DNA from: a bacterium
Lineage (GTDB): Bacteria; Lindowbacteria; 2-12-FULL-62-27
Length of the DNA stretch: 15,064 nucleotides
Assembly: GCA_016202645.1 (NCBI GenBank)
Contig: JACQOF010000058.1
Location: forward strand, 1 to 15,064
Reading direction: 5' to 3'
This document shows, one piece after another, positions 5,909 to 13,539 of this stretch. The position numbers and the translations under genes were made by a program. Numbering within the stretch: the stretch's first letter is position 1; the number at the start of each line of letters is the position of its first letter. The notes under the pieces were generated by a model. It saw only the letters and a list, made by a program, of their open reading frames with translations. It did not search any database and was not told where the DNA came from.

Positions 5909-6880
5909 TCAATCCTCCTTCCAGAATCGTTCGGTGAGGTACTTGTCGGCGCCGTCCGGAAAGACGGTCACGATGAGCGCCGGTTTTTTTTCCGAGTCGA
6001 CGCGCCGCGCGAGGGTCTCGGCGGCGGCCAAGGCGGCGCCGGAGGAAAGCCCGATCAGAAATCCCTCCTGGCGAGCGGCGCGGCGGACCGCCTCGTGGGC
6101 GGCTTCGGTCGAGACAAACAAAGTCTCGTCCGGGAACGACCGGTCGTATATTTTCGGGACGATGGAGGAGGCCATGTGTTTCATGCCTTCGAGGCCGTGA
6201 AAGGGCGAATCGGGCTCGACGGCGATGACGCGGATTTTCCGGTTCTTCTCCTTTAAAAACCGCCCTACACCCATCAGGGTCCCGCCGGTGCCGACGGTGG
6301 CGATGAAGTGGGTGATCTTGCCACGGGTGTCTTTCCAGATTTCCGGCCCTGTGGCGTGGTAATGGGCGCGCCAGTTGTTGTCGTTGCCGTACTGGTTCGG
6401 GAAAAAATACCGGCCGGGGTCCTGATCGAAGATTTTGGCGGCGCCGCGAATGGCCCCGTCGGAGCCCTCCAGGGCGCTGGTGTAAATGACTTCGGCGCCA
6501 AGCGCGGCGAGGATGTGTTTCCGTTCCGGGCTGATGTTCGCGGGAACGCAGAGCTTGAGGCGGTATCCGCGGGCGGCGGCGATGCAGGCATACGCGATGC
6601 CGGTGTTGCCGCTGGTCGCGTCAAGGATGGTCTTGTCCGGCGTGAGCTTGCCGGTCCGCTCGCCCTCCAGGATCATCCGCGCGGCGGCGCGGTCCTTGAC
6701 GGACCCGCCGGGGTTCTGCCACTCGGCTTTGGCCAGGATGCGGACTTTGGAGCCGGGCGGCGAGAATTTTCCAAGGGCGATGAGCGGCGTGCGGCCGATC
6801 AACCCGAAGAAATCCGCGCCGGGGCCGCGCCCGCGGGCGGGGGAGCGTTTTGTTCGGTCTTTCATTGCCGAAATTTTCAT
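5909..6880 (-). CDS. cysM: Cysteine synthase, PLP-dependent (CysM/CysK type)
   Basis: The 323-residue product is a fold-type II PLP enzyme of the O-acetylserine (or O-phosphoserine) sulfhydrylase family. Visible landmarks are IGRTPLI (28-34), NPGGSVKDRAA with the PLP lysine Lys62, the substrate loop TSGNTG (89-94), the phosphate-binding GTGGT (197-201) and GLSSGAA (278-283) binding the PLP ring nitrogen. It makes cysteine in the cytoplasm, the sulfur donor of SufS two steps away in the pathway. CysK and CysM cannot be separated by eye; the next gene encodes a CysO-like carrier, which favours a carrier-using CysM. It starts at ATG 6880, 3 bases after the ygfZ stop; a second ATG at 6865 has a longer spacing to GAGGG and is possible. 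The first 22 residues are basic and unconserved in appearance. Confidence 0.9.
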   Translation of the reverse strand: MKISAMKDRTKRSPARGRGPGADFFGLIGRTPLIALGKFSPPGSKVRILAKAEWQNPGGSVKDRAAARMILEGERTGKLTPDKTILDATSGNTGIAYACIAAARGYRLKLCVPANISPERKHILAALGAEVIYTSALEGSDGAIRGAAKIFDQDPGRYFFPNQYGNDNNWRAHYHATGPEIWKDTRGKITHFIATVGTGGTLMGVGRFLKEKNRKIRVIAVEPDSPFHGLEGMKHMASSIVPKIYDRSFPDETLFVSTEAAHEAVRRAARQEGFLIGLSSGAALAAAETLARRVDSEKKPALIVTVFPDGADKYLTERFWKED

Positions 6881-6883
6881 CCC

Positions 6884-8047
6884 TCAGGCTATCTTTGAGG
6901 CGGCCGCGCTGGCAAGCGACCCCTGGCGGGCGATGTCGACGACCACGGCGGCCGGGCCGTCGGGGGAACCGATGCGAAGACGAGTGCCGGGGTCGAAGGA
7001 TCCCTTGGACACGAGCGCGAGCGCGACGGCGCGCGAAAATTTGATGGACCGCGCCGCGGATGTGACGGAACCCGCCCCCAACGCGCCATGGAGAAAATTC
7101 CCTCCTGGAATTTTCTGAGACTGGAGCGTTGGGGACTGGACTTCCCTGTCCGCGGGCTTGCCGTCCCGAAAGACAGGATCGCCCGGGCAGGCGGGCGGGC
7201 CGTCCGAGACGAGGCCGACGAGGCGGCGGTTGACGCCGCCGTAGGTATTGATCCGGGCGACTACTTCCTGGCCGGTATAACAGCCCTTCGTGAAACTGAC
7301 CGCGATTTCCTCGCGGGATGCCTCCTGCGGGAGATGGTCCGCCGTGTAATCGACGCCGAATTTCGGAATGCCGGCTTCAATGCGCAGGATGTCTTCGGCG
7401 ATCGCGCCGCAGAGACGCCCGCCGAATTTCTCGACGGCCGACCGGGCCGCCGCATGCCATTCATCCGCGCGGCTTTCGGGGACGGCAATGTCCACGCCCC
7501 GCTCGACCGTGCGATCGCGTGAAAAAATGAGGATATCCCGCTCTGAAACGACTGATCGTCGCACTGGCGCCTCTTCCCCCTCAAGGGGGGAGGATGAAAG
7601 TAGAAAGTCGGGTAGCGATAGACTCTTTAGAACTTCAGCATGCGCCGGACCGGCCAGATGAAACATCCTCGGCGCGTCCGGCTGTTCGTCGAGCGCGACG
7701 TCCTCCATGACGACTGAGGATTCGATCAGAGACACGAAAGAATCAAGCAGGTCGCCGGCGATCTGGACAGCCACGTGGCCGGGAAATGCCCAGGCGGTAA
7801 ACGGCATCCGGATTTTCCCCCTGGCTGTCAGAAACAGGGACTCCGCGCCGCGGCCCGGCGCGAGAGATTTGATGTCGTTGGACGAAAGCGTGTGAAGAAA
7901 ATTGGCAGCGTCGGCGCCTTTGAGAAAAACCAGACGGTCAGACAACGCGAACAGCCCGGCAGAGGCGTGCACGGCGGCGGCTTCGCCGCAGGGATCGCCG
8001 TAATCCGCGGGCGCGGCCGGATCCGGCCGGCTCTTCTGTCTGATCAT
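6884..8047 (-). CDS. ygfZ: YgfZ/GcvT-domain protein, folate-dependent Fe-S cluster maturation or repair factor
   Basis: The product (387 residues from ATG 8047) carries the YgfZ signature TKGCYTGQE with Cys256, preceded by EAGIPKFGVDYTADHLPQEA and followed by RINTYGGVNRRLVGL. YgfZ proteins bind tetrahydrofolate and support Fe-S enzymes under oxidative stress, fitting the cluster. Two stretches look inserted relative to the family. About residues 148-168 (FLLSSSPLEGEEAPVRRS) are encoded by a CCCCCTTGAGGGGG-type palindrome, and about residues 299-325 (including QKIPGGNFLHG) by a second hairpin. Both keep the frame. The A-type carrier gene's TGA overlaps a possible TTG start at 8056 (TTGA); ATG 8047 is 5 bases after that stop. 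Neither has a strong ribosome site, so initiation is probably coupled. Confidence 0.9.
   Translation of the reverse strand: MIRQKSRPDPAAPADYGDPCGEAAAVHASAGLFALSDRLVFLKGADAANFLHTLSSNDIKSLAPGRGAESLFLTARGKIRMPFTAWAFPGHVAVQIAGDLLDSFVSLIESSVVMEDVALDEQPDAPRMFHLAGPAHAEVLKSLSLPDFLLSSSPLEGEEAPVRRSVVSERDILIFSRDRTVERGVDIAVPESRADEWHAAARSAVEKFGGRLCGAIAEDILRIEAGIPKFGVDYTADHLPQEASREEIAVSFTKGCYTGQEVVARINTYGGVNRRLVGLVSDGPPACPGDPVFRDGKPADREVQSPTLQSQKIPGGNFLHGALGAGSVTSAARSIKFSRAVALALVSKGSFDPGTRLRIGSPDGPAAVVVDIARQGSLASAAASKIA
7092..7116. repeat. Perfect hairpin inside ygfZ (10-base arms)
   Basis: AGAAAATTCC (7092-7101) and GGAATTTTCT (7107-7116) are perfect reverse complements with a 5-base loop. They lie in a 25-30 codon segment that interrupts the otherwise typical C-terminal barrel of YgfZ between FRDGKPA and GSVTSAARS. 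The arms are markedly AT-rich against the surrounding gene. Confidence 0.6.
7572..7593. repeat. C/G palindrome inside ygfZ, sharing its core with the 4241-4513 element
   Basis: CTTCCCCCTCAAGGGGGGA at 7573-7591 is an exact 19-base copy of 4396-4414 inside the MITE-like element. It encodes SSPLEGEE in the ygfZ frame. The match is too long and too oddly composed to be chance, so it looks like a repeat unit carried into a coding region without breaking the frame. Confidence 0.7.
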
Positions 8048-8052
8048 CCGAT

Positions 8053-8457
8053 TCAACCCGGCGGAGCCGTGCTGGTCGACGGGGCCGGTTCGGATTTAAA
8101 GGAAACGGACGTGCCGCAGCCGCAGGTCGCCGCGACCCGGGGACTCAGAATGGTAAACCCCGCGCCCTGGTACTTCATGATGAAGTGGAGCGTCGATCCG
8201 TTCAGAAGCCTCAGGCTTTTTTCGTCGACGACGACCTTTGCGCCATTATGCTCAAAGACCCGGTCCTCGGGTTTGGGCCGGTCCATGCGCATGACGTACT
8301 CGAAGCCCGAACACCCGCCGGCTTTGACGCCGACCCGGAAGGCGTAGTCGGCCGGGTCGAGTTTCTGCTCGGTGTGGAAAATACCGATCCATTTGGCCGC
8401 CTCGTCCGACACGCGGATGAACGGCGCCGGCTTTGTTTCCGCGGTCTGTTCCGTCAT
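8053..8457 (-). CDS. sufA: A-type Fe-S carrier (SufA/IscA/HesB family)
   Basis: The 134-residue product has the A-type carrier layout with all three cluster-binding cysteines: Cys49 in AGGCSGF and Cys112/Cys114 in ATCGCGTS. These proteins receive an Fe-S cluster from SufBCD and pass it to target enzymes in the cytoplasm. The family core runs from about residue 14 (IRVSDEAAKWI) to 120; a short Ser/Thr/Pro/Ala tail follows. The start at ATG 8457 is 7 bases after the sufU stop. A longer frame from 8493 would overlap sufU by 29 bases and add residues outside the family, so it was not chosen. Assignment among SufA, IscA and ErpA rests on operon context. Confidence 0.9.
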   Translation of the reverse strand: MTEQTAETKPAPFIRVSDEAAKWIGIFHTEQKLDPADYAFRVGVKAGGCSGFEYVMRMDRPKPEDRVFEHNGAKVVVDEKSLRLLNGSTLHFIMKYQGAGFTILSPRVAATCGCGTSVSFKSEPAPSTSTAPPG

Positions 8458-8464
8458 GGTTACG

Positions 8465-8905
8465 TCACATCCCTTCCCTGGCCGAGCGCTCATTCAAGGC
8501 TTTTTCGAGCGTTGTCCATGCGAGGAGCGCGCATTTCACGCGCGCGGGGAAATCGGCGACGCCTTTCAGGGCTTCGAGATCCCCGAGTTCCTCATCCGTC
8601 AGTTTTTCTTCCCCGTGCATCATGGCCTTGATGCCGTTGATATATTTTTGCGCGTGCGCGCGATCCCGGCCCTTCAGGGTCTCGGTCATCATGGACGCGG
8701 ACGCGAGACTGATGGAACAGCCTTTGCCCTCGAAGCGGATGTCCTTAAGCGTTCCCCCGTTCACGTGCGCGTGCAGGCAGAGTTCGTCCCCGCAGAGCGG
8801 GTTGGACTCGAAAATCTCGATGTCGGGCTTTTCGAGTTTCCCGCGATTGCGCGGGGTCTTGTAATGGTCGAGAATGATTTCCTGATAAAGTCCTTCGAGG
8901 CTCAT
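8465..8905 (-). CDS. sufU: SufU-type sulfurtransferase / IscU-like protein
   Basis: The 146-residue product contains the conserved ligands of the IscU/SufU fold: Cys38 and Asp40 in NPLCGDE, Cys63 in GKGCSIS and Cys125 in RVKCALLAW. The extra stretch of about 20 residues before the third cysteine (near 96-120, HGEEKLTDEELGDLEALKG) and the lack of an IscU-type LPPVK motif mark SufU rather than IscU. In Bacillus, SufU is a zinc protein that accepts sulfur from SufS and hands it to SufBCD. No SufE is present in the cluster, so SufU is the expected partner here. Its ATG overlaps the sufS stop (ATGA at 8905-8902). Confidence 0.95.
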   Translation of the reverse strand: MSLEGLYQEIILDHYKTPRNRGKLEKPDIEIFESNPLCGDELCLHAHVNGGTLKDIRFEGKGCSISLASASMMTETLKGRDRAHAQKYINGIKAMMHGEEKLTDEELGDLEALKGVADFPARVKCALLAWTTLEKALNERSAREGM

Positions 8906-10188
8906 GTTTTGAATATCTCCTTTGCTTTTAAAATGCCCTCCGCCAAGCGGTCCACGTCCGCCTCCATATTATACACATAAAATCCGGCGCGCGCAGTCGC
9001 CGCGACTTTGAGGCGCTCCATCAGCGGCTGAGCGCAGTGGTGGCCCGCCCGGATGGCCACGGCACATTCCCGGTCGACGATGGTGGCCAGGTCGTGGGCG
9101 TGTACGCCGTCGACGTTGAAGGACACCACGCCGCCGCGGCGGGATGGGTCGGGCGGCCCGTAGAGGGTGATGCCGGGAATTTCGCCGAGTTTCCGGAGCG
9201 CGTAGGCCGTGAGGGTCTTCTCGTGTTCGCGGATCCGGTCGAGGCCGATGCCGCGCAGATAGTCGATGGCGGCGCCCAGGCCAATGGCGCCCGCGATGTC
9301 GGGCGTGCCGGCTTCGAATTTCCAGGGCAGATCGTTCCACGTGGCGTGATCGAGGAAAACCTGCCGGATCATGTCGCCGCCGCCGTGGAAGGGCGGCATT
9401 TTTTCAAGGACCGATTTGCGGACGTAGAGCGCGCCGATGCCCGTCGGGGCGCACATTTTGTGGCCGGAGAGCGCAAAAAAATCACAGTCGAGGTCCCGCA
9501 CGTCGACGGCCATGTGCGGCGCGCTCTGGGCGCCGTCGACGCAGATGAGGGCGCCGGCGTCGTGCGCCAGACGCGCGATGTCTTTGACGGGATTAATCGT
9601 CCCGAGGACGTTGGAGACTTGCGTGACGGACACCAGGCGCGTGCGGTCCGAGATCAATTTTCCGGCGACGGCCAAATCCAGAACGCCGTCCGGGTCCAGT
9701 GGAATATGTTTGAGCGCCGCACCCTTTTCTTTCGCCAGAATCTGCCACGGCACGAGGTTGGAATGGTGTTCCATTTCGGTCAGAAGGATTTCGTCGCCGG
9801 ACTTCACGTTCGCGCGGCCCCAGGCATAGGCAACGAGGTTCAGGGATTCGGTCGTGCCGCGGGTGAAGATGATCTCCTCGACGGTTGCGGCGTTCAGGAA
9901 CGCGCGGACTTTTTCGCGCGCGCCTTCGTAGGCCGCCGTGGCCTCCTCGGCGAGGCGGTAGGCGCCGCGGTGGACGTTGGCGTTGGTGGTTTCATAAAAC
10001 CGGGTGATGGCTTCGATGACCGCGCGGGGTTTCTGGGTGGTGGCGGGATTGTCGAGATAGACGATGGGTTTGCCGCCGAATTTCCGGTCGAGCACCGGAA
10101 AATCCTTTCGGATCGCGGCGGGATCGATTTCCCCGGATTTTTTCCCCGGGACGGGTGAGGCGGCGGTTTGTTTCAAGGCCAGGCTCAC
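8902..10188 (-). CDS. sufS: Cysteine desulfurase SufS
   Basis: The product is a fold-type I PLP enzyme that removes sulfur from cysteine. From the GTG at 10188 it has 428 residues. Signatures are DNPATTQKP (46-54), NANVHRGAYRLAEEAT (69-84), FTRGTTESLNLV, the PLP-phosphate region VDGAQSAPH, the Schiff-base lysine Lys244 in SGHKMCAPTGIG, and the active-site cysteine Cys385 in RAGHHCAQP, which is the SufS (group II) pattern. No ATG exists before the conserved core, and the frame extends back to 10635, but that extension would read through the Rieske gene in another frame. GTG 10188, 19 bases after the Rieske stop, is therefore the likely start, although its ribosome site is weak. TTG 10176 is an alternative. 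Confidence 0.93.
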   Translation of the reverse strand: MSLALKQTAASPVPGKKSGEIDPAAIRKDFPVLDRKFGGKPIVYLDNPATTQKPRAVIEAITRFYETTNANVHRGAYRLAEEATAAYEGAREKVRAFLNAATVEEIIFTRGTTESLNLVAYAWGRANVKSGDEILLTEMEHHSNLVPWQILAKEKGAALKHIPLDPDGVLDLAVAGKLISDRTRLVSVTQVSNVLGTINPVKDIARLAHDAGALICVDGAQSAPHMAVDVRDLDCDFFALSGHKMCAPTGIGALYVRKSVLEKMPPFHGGGDMIRQVFLDHATWNDLPWKFEAGTPDIAGAIGLGAAIDYLRGIGLDRIREHEKTLTAYALRKLGEIPGITLYGPPDPSRRGGVVSFNVDGVHAHDLATIVDRECAVAIRAGHHCAQPLMERLKVAATARAGFYVYNMEADVDRLAEGILKAKEIFKT

Positions 10189-10207
10189 GGCAAAGGCCGT
10201 CCCGTCC

Positions 10208-10543
10208 TCAGGTCCCCGCCTGGGTGGGCGCGGGGGAAGACACGTCGATGTGGATCTCGCCGTTTTGGACTTTGACGGCGTACGTTTGGACGGCCGTGAC
10301 GGCCGGCATGGTGAGGGCGGCGCCGGTTTTGATGTTGAAGAGCGCGCCGTGCCATGGACATTCGACGGTCTCGCCGTCGATGGCGCCCTCGGCCAGGGAC
10401 GCCTCCTCGTGGGTGCAGATATCATCGATGGCATGAAACTGGCCGCCCAAGTTGAACAACGCCACGCGGTGTCCGTCGACTTGAAAGAGTTTTCCAGAGC
10501 CTTCCGGCAGATCGGCGGCGCGGGCGACGAATTGGTAGGCCAT
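10208..10543 (-). CDS. Rieske-type [2Fe-2S] ferredoxin
   Basis: The 111-residue product carries a complete Rieske motif: Cys43 and His45 in CTHEEASL, and Cys62 and His65 in CPWHGALFN. It lacks signal peptide and membrane anchor, so it is a soluble ferredoxin like the electron carriers of dioxygenase systems (BphF/NirD-like). Actinobacterial suf operons also carry a small Rieske gene, where it is thought to supply electrons or act as an early client of assembly; the precise role is unknown. The start is ATG 10543 with only a weak purine stretch upstream. It is separated from sufD by 119 bases that contain a dRS3-like inverted repeat, the largest gap in the operon. Confidence 0.93.
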   Translation of the reverse strand: MAYQFVARAADLPEGSGKLFQVDGHRVALFNLGGQFHAIDDICTHEEASLAEGAIDGETVECPWHGALFNIKTGAALTMPAVTAVQTYAVKVQNGEIHIDVSSPAPTQAGT

Positions 10544-10576
10544 AAGGAACTATTCAGCCATCCTCTCTCTGCTCTC

Positions 10577-10633
10577 GTCATGCCCGCGAAAGCGGGCATC
10601 CAGAGTCTGGATTCCCGCTTTCGCGGGAATGAC
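10577..10633. repeat. dRS3-like inverted repeat between sufD and the Rieske gene
   Basis: Two 28-base arms (10577-10604 and 10606-10633) are reverse complements except at two positions, around a single-base spacer. Each arm contains its own palindrome: GCCCGCGAAAGCGGGC (10582-10597) and ATTCCCGCTTTCGCGGGAAT (10611-10630). The second fits the pattern ATTCCC-N8-GGGAAT known as dRS3 in Neisseria, and similar units occur in many proteobacterial genomes. It would fold into a strong hairpin in the suf mRNA, so it could separate or stabilise the two halves of the transcript. No T-run follows on the minus strand. Confidence 0.8.
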
Positions 10634-10662
10634 AACCCGAGTGAATACAGCCATGATTAATT

Positions 10663-12045
10663 TCACTCTCCCGGTGAATCTTCCTGGTGAAGTTCAAATT
10701 TAATCTGCAGGGCCCGGCGGACGCGTTCCTGGAGCGCCGCGGCCGGCACGCCTTTCAATACTTCCTCATAAAAACCCAGCACGATCATTTTCCGCGCGAG
10801 GACTTCAGGTATACCCCGGCTTTTCAAATAAAACAATTCCTCCGCGGAAATTTCGCCGATGGTCGCGGCGTGCTTGCAGATAACGTCGTTGGCCTCGATC
10901 TCCAGGGTCGGCACCGAGTCGGAGCGGGCCTTGTCGGACAGAAGCATCGTGTGGTCGGCGAGGAAGGACTGGGTCTGCGCGGCGGCGGTTTCGACGACGA
11001 TCCGGCCGCGAAATCCAGACCGCGCGTAATCGTCGCAGACGCCCTTGTAGAGGATGTTGCCTTCCGTGTGCGGCGCTTTGTGCGTCAGCAGGGTCACGAT
11101 GTCGGACTGCTGGCGGCCGTTGATGTAATAGAGGCCCAGAAGCTCGCATCGGCCGCCCTTGCCGGTCAGATCGCAGTCGATGTTGCCCTTGTTGAGGCGG
11201 CCGCCAAGTTCCGCCGTGAGCCACGCGACCTGCGCTCGTTCCCGGCCGATGGTTTTTTCGCTGGTAAAGTTGAAGGTCTCCGTATCGAAATCCTGCAGGG
11301 ACATGAACCGGATCTGAGCGCCGTCGGCCATGTGGATTTCGGCGGCGCTGGACACGAGGTTCTGTCTGCCGGCTCCGCTCGCGGGGCGCTCGGAGGTGCG
11401 TTCCTCGAAGTAGCTGAGGGAGGCGTCCCTTTCGAGAATGATGAGGGTGTGCGGAAAGAGTCCGGCGCCGGGGGCGTCGGCGAAGACGAGGGACCGGAGC
11501 GGCACGTCGACGTGGACGCCGGCGGGGACGTAAAGGAAAGTCCCGCCGGACTGAAAGGCGTAATGGAGCGCGACGAATTTACCGTCGGTGGCGGGCCGGA
11601 TCGACCCGTAATATTTCCGGACGAGGTCCTCATGCTCGCGGGCGGCGCGGTCGAACCCGCACCAGACGACGCCCTGCTTGCGGAGGTCTTCGTCGAGGCT
11701 TTCATAGATGTCCTCGGAATTATGCTGAATGAGCGTGCCCGCGGCGTGCGGGCCAAGATCGACGCGGCTTTTGACCGGCCCGGTCAGGGCGCTCAGGCTG
11801 GTGACTTTCCCGATTGATTCGGCGAAGGGGGCGATGTCCGAGAGCCGAAGCGCGCGCAGGTCGACCCTGCGCCATTCCTCGTCCCGGCGCGTCGGCATGG
11901 GAAGTTTCTGGTAGAGGTCCCACGCGCGTTTGCGGGATTCGGCGAGCCAGGCCGGTTCGCCCGCGCGGAATTTTTGGAGCGCCGCGAATCCCTCCGCAGT
12001 GAGGCCCGACATCCGGGTTTCTTCAGCAGTTGTCATGAGTTTCAC
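10663..12045 (-). CDS. sufD: Fe-S cluster assembly protein SufD
   Basis: The 460-residue product has the SufB/SufD beta-helix core, with a helical N-terminus (RKRAWDLYQKLPMPTRRDEEWRRVD near 38-62), the GTFLYVPAGVHVDVPL strand block (168-183) and the conserved C-terminal block VICKHAATIGEI, where His392 corresponds to E. coli SufD His360 at the SufB-SufD interface. SufD pairs with SufB and SufC2 to form the cytoplasmic scaffold. The start GTG 12045 has GGAG 5 bases upstream; ATG 12036 would leave a 14-base spacing, so GTG is preferred. Both the GGAG and the GTG belong to the 8-base repeat array 12044-12083. SufB lies directly upstream. Family assignment as SufD and not SufB rests on the length, the weaker core and the position. 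Confidence 0.93.
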   Translation of the reverse strand: MKLMTTAEETRMSGLTAEGFAALQKFRAGEPAWLAESRKRAWDLYQKLPMPTRRDEEWRRVDLRALRLSDIAPFAESIGKVTSLSALTGPVKSRVDLGPHAAGTLIQHNSEDIYESLDEDLRKQGVVWCGFDRAAREHEDLVRKYYGSIRPATDGKFVALHYAFQSGGTFLYVPAGVHVDVPLRSLVFADAPGAGLFPHTLIILERDASLSYFEERTSERPASGAGRQNLVSSAAEIHMADGAQIRFMSLQDFDTETFNFTSEKTIGRERAQVAWLTAELGGRLNKGNIDCDLTGKGGRCELLGLYYINGRQQSDIVTLLTHKAPHTEGNILYKGVCDDYARSGFRGRIVVETAAAQTQSFLADHTMLLSDKARSDSVPTLEIEANDVICKHAATIGEISAEELFYLKSRGIPEVLARKMIVLGFYEEVLKGVPAAALQERVRRALQIKFELHQEDSPGE

Positions 12046-12083
12046 CGATTCTCCGTTTCACCGATACTCCGATACTCCGATAC
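12044..12083 (-). repeat. Five tandem 8-base units (GTATCGGA-type), copy 2, forming the sufD translation start
   Basis: On the minus strand the units are GTATCGGA, GTATCGGA, GTATCGGT, GAAACGGA and GAATCGGT, followed by GAAAC. The array is 40 bases long, the same size as the copy at 3425-3464. It fills nearly all of the 48-base sufB-sufD gap. The GGAG core of the fourth unit is the apparent ribosome site of sufD and the last unit's end provides the GTG start. Confidence 0.85.
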
Positions 12084-12093
12084 TTTCAAGAAA

Positions 12094-13515
12094 TCAGCCG
12101 CAGGCGCCGGTCATCTCCAGTTCGATGAGCCGGTTGAGTTCGACGGCATATTCCATCGGAAGTTCCTTCACAAGCGGCTCGATGAACCCGCGGACGATCA
12201 TGGTCATGGCTTCGCCCTCGGGAACGCCGCGGCTCATGAGATAGAACAGCTGTTCGTCGCCGATCTTGGAGACGGTGGCTTCGTGGCCGATGGAAACGCG
12301 GTCCTCCTCGTTTTCCATGTACGGGAAGGTGTCGGACTTGCTTTCGGGATCCAGGAGCAAAGCGTCACAGCGGACGTGGGACTTTACGTCCTTCGCGCCT
12401 TTTTCGACTTTCACCAGGCCCCGGTAACTCGTGCGGCCGGTGCCCTTGGAGATCGATTTCGAGATGATCTGCGACTGGGTGTTCGGCGCGCAGTGGACCA
12501 TCTTGCCGCCCGCGTCCTGGTGCTGGCCGTCGCCGGCGAAAGCGATCGATAGAACTTCACCCTTGGCGCCGGGTTCCATCATGTAGACGGCGGGATACTT
12601 CATCGTGAGCTTGGACCCGAGGTTGCCGTCGACCCATTCGACGGTGGCGCCTTCGTAGGCCATGGCGCGTTTGGTGACGAGGTTGTAGACGTTTTTCGAC
12701 CAGTTCTGGATGGTGGTGTAACGGAGGCGCGCGCCTTTTTTGGCGATGAGTTCGACGACCGCCGAGTGCAGGGAATTGGCGGAGTAGACGGGGGCGGTGC
12801 AGCCTTCGACGTAATGGACGTAGGAGCCTTCATCGGCGATGATGAGGGTGCGCTCGAACTGGCCCATGTTTTTCGCGTTGATCCGGAAATAGGCCTGAAG
12901 CGGCACTTCGACGTGGACACCCGGCGGGACGTAGACGAAAGACCCGCCGGACCAGGCCGCGGAATTGAGCGCGGCGAATTTGTTGTCGGCCGGAGGGATG
13001 ACGGTGCCGAAGTACTGTTTGAAAAGTTCCGGGTATTTTTCCATGGCCTCGGTCGGATCGAGAAAGATCACGCCCTGCTTGGCCCATTTTTCCTGAAGAC
13101 TGTGGTAGACGACTTCCGACTCGTACTGCGCGCCGACGCCGCCCAGCCACTCGCGCTCGGCCTGGGGGATGCCGAGTTTTTCGAAGGTGTTCTTGATGTA
13201 CGCGGGGACGTCCTCCCAGGAGTCCTCGTTGGAACGGTCGGAAGGCCGGACGTAATAGAAGATGTCGTTGAAATCAAGCTCGCTGAGGTCTCCGCCCCAG
13301 GTCGGCATCTGCTTCTTCTCGAAAATCTGAAGAGACCTCTGCCGGAACTGGCGCATCCACTCGGGCTCCTCTTTCATGTGGGAAATCATGTCGACGACCC
13401 GCGGGTTGATGCCTTTTTCAGACTTGAAGGAGTAGTCCTCTTTATCCGAAAAGCCGTAGACGTACTCGTCCTTGGCCCGGGTCAGCTCCTGAAGATTTAC
13501 CTCATCGCTTGCCAT
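12094..13515 (-). CDS. sufB: Fe-S cluster assembly protein SufB
   Basis: The 473-residue product is a full-length SufB: an N-terminal region with [20 protein letters not shown] (35-54), the beta-helix core with [22 protein letters not shown] (190-211), [18 protein letters not shown] (341-358) and the C-terminal block [15 protein letters not shown]. Cys383 and Glu412 match by position and spacing the E. coli residues Cys405 and Glu434 needed for cluster assembly. SufB receives sulfur from SufS/SufU and builds the cluster on the SufBCD complex. The ATG at 13515 has AGGAGG 11 bases upstream and follows the sufC stop by 24 bases. The C-terminus (EMTGACG) is normal for the family. No anomalies were seen. 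Confidence 0.97.
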   Translation of the reverse strand: MASDEVNLQELTRAKDEYVYGFSDKEDYSFKSEKGINPRVVDMISHMKEEPEWMRQFRQRSLQIFEKKQMPTWGGDLSELDFNDIFYYVRPSDRSNEDSWEDVPAYIKNTFEKLGIPQAEREWLGGVGAQYESEVVYHSLQEKWAKQGVIFLDPTEAMEKYPELFKQYFGTVIPPADNKFAALNSAAWSGGSFVYVPPGVHVEVPLQAYFRINAKNMGQFERTLIIADEGSYVHYVEGCTAPVYSANSLHSAVVELIAKKGARLRYTTIQNWSKNVYNLVTKRAMAYEGATVEWVDGNLGSKLTMKYPAVYMMEPGAKGEVLSIAFAGDGQHQDAGGKMVHCAPNTQSQIISKSISKGTGRTSYRGLVKVEKGAKDVKSHVRCDALLLDPESKSDTFPYMENEEDRVSIGHEATVSKIGDEQLFYLMSRGVPEGEAMTMIVRGFIEPLVKELPMEYAVELNRLIELEMTGACG

Positions 13516-13539
13516 GATCTTATAAGCCTCCTTTTTTGT

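Noticed and set aside
8458-8493. Twelve-codon N-terminal extension of the A-type carrier
   Set aside because: It overlaps the end of sufU and lies outside the family's conserved region; ATG 8457 fits the operon spacing better.
9037-10158. Plus-strand open frame of 373 codons
   Set aside because: It is antisense to sufS, whose catalytic residues are all present.
10189-10635. N-terminal extension of SufS by 149 codons
   Set aside because: It reads the dRS3-like repeat (FPRKRESR) and the Rieske gene in a second frame; the Rieske frame has intact cluster ligands.
10687-11817. Plus-strand open frame of 376 codons
   Set aside because: It is antisense to sufD and shows only compositional bias.
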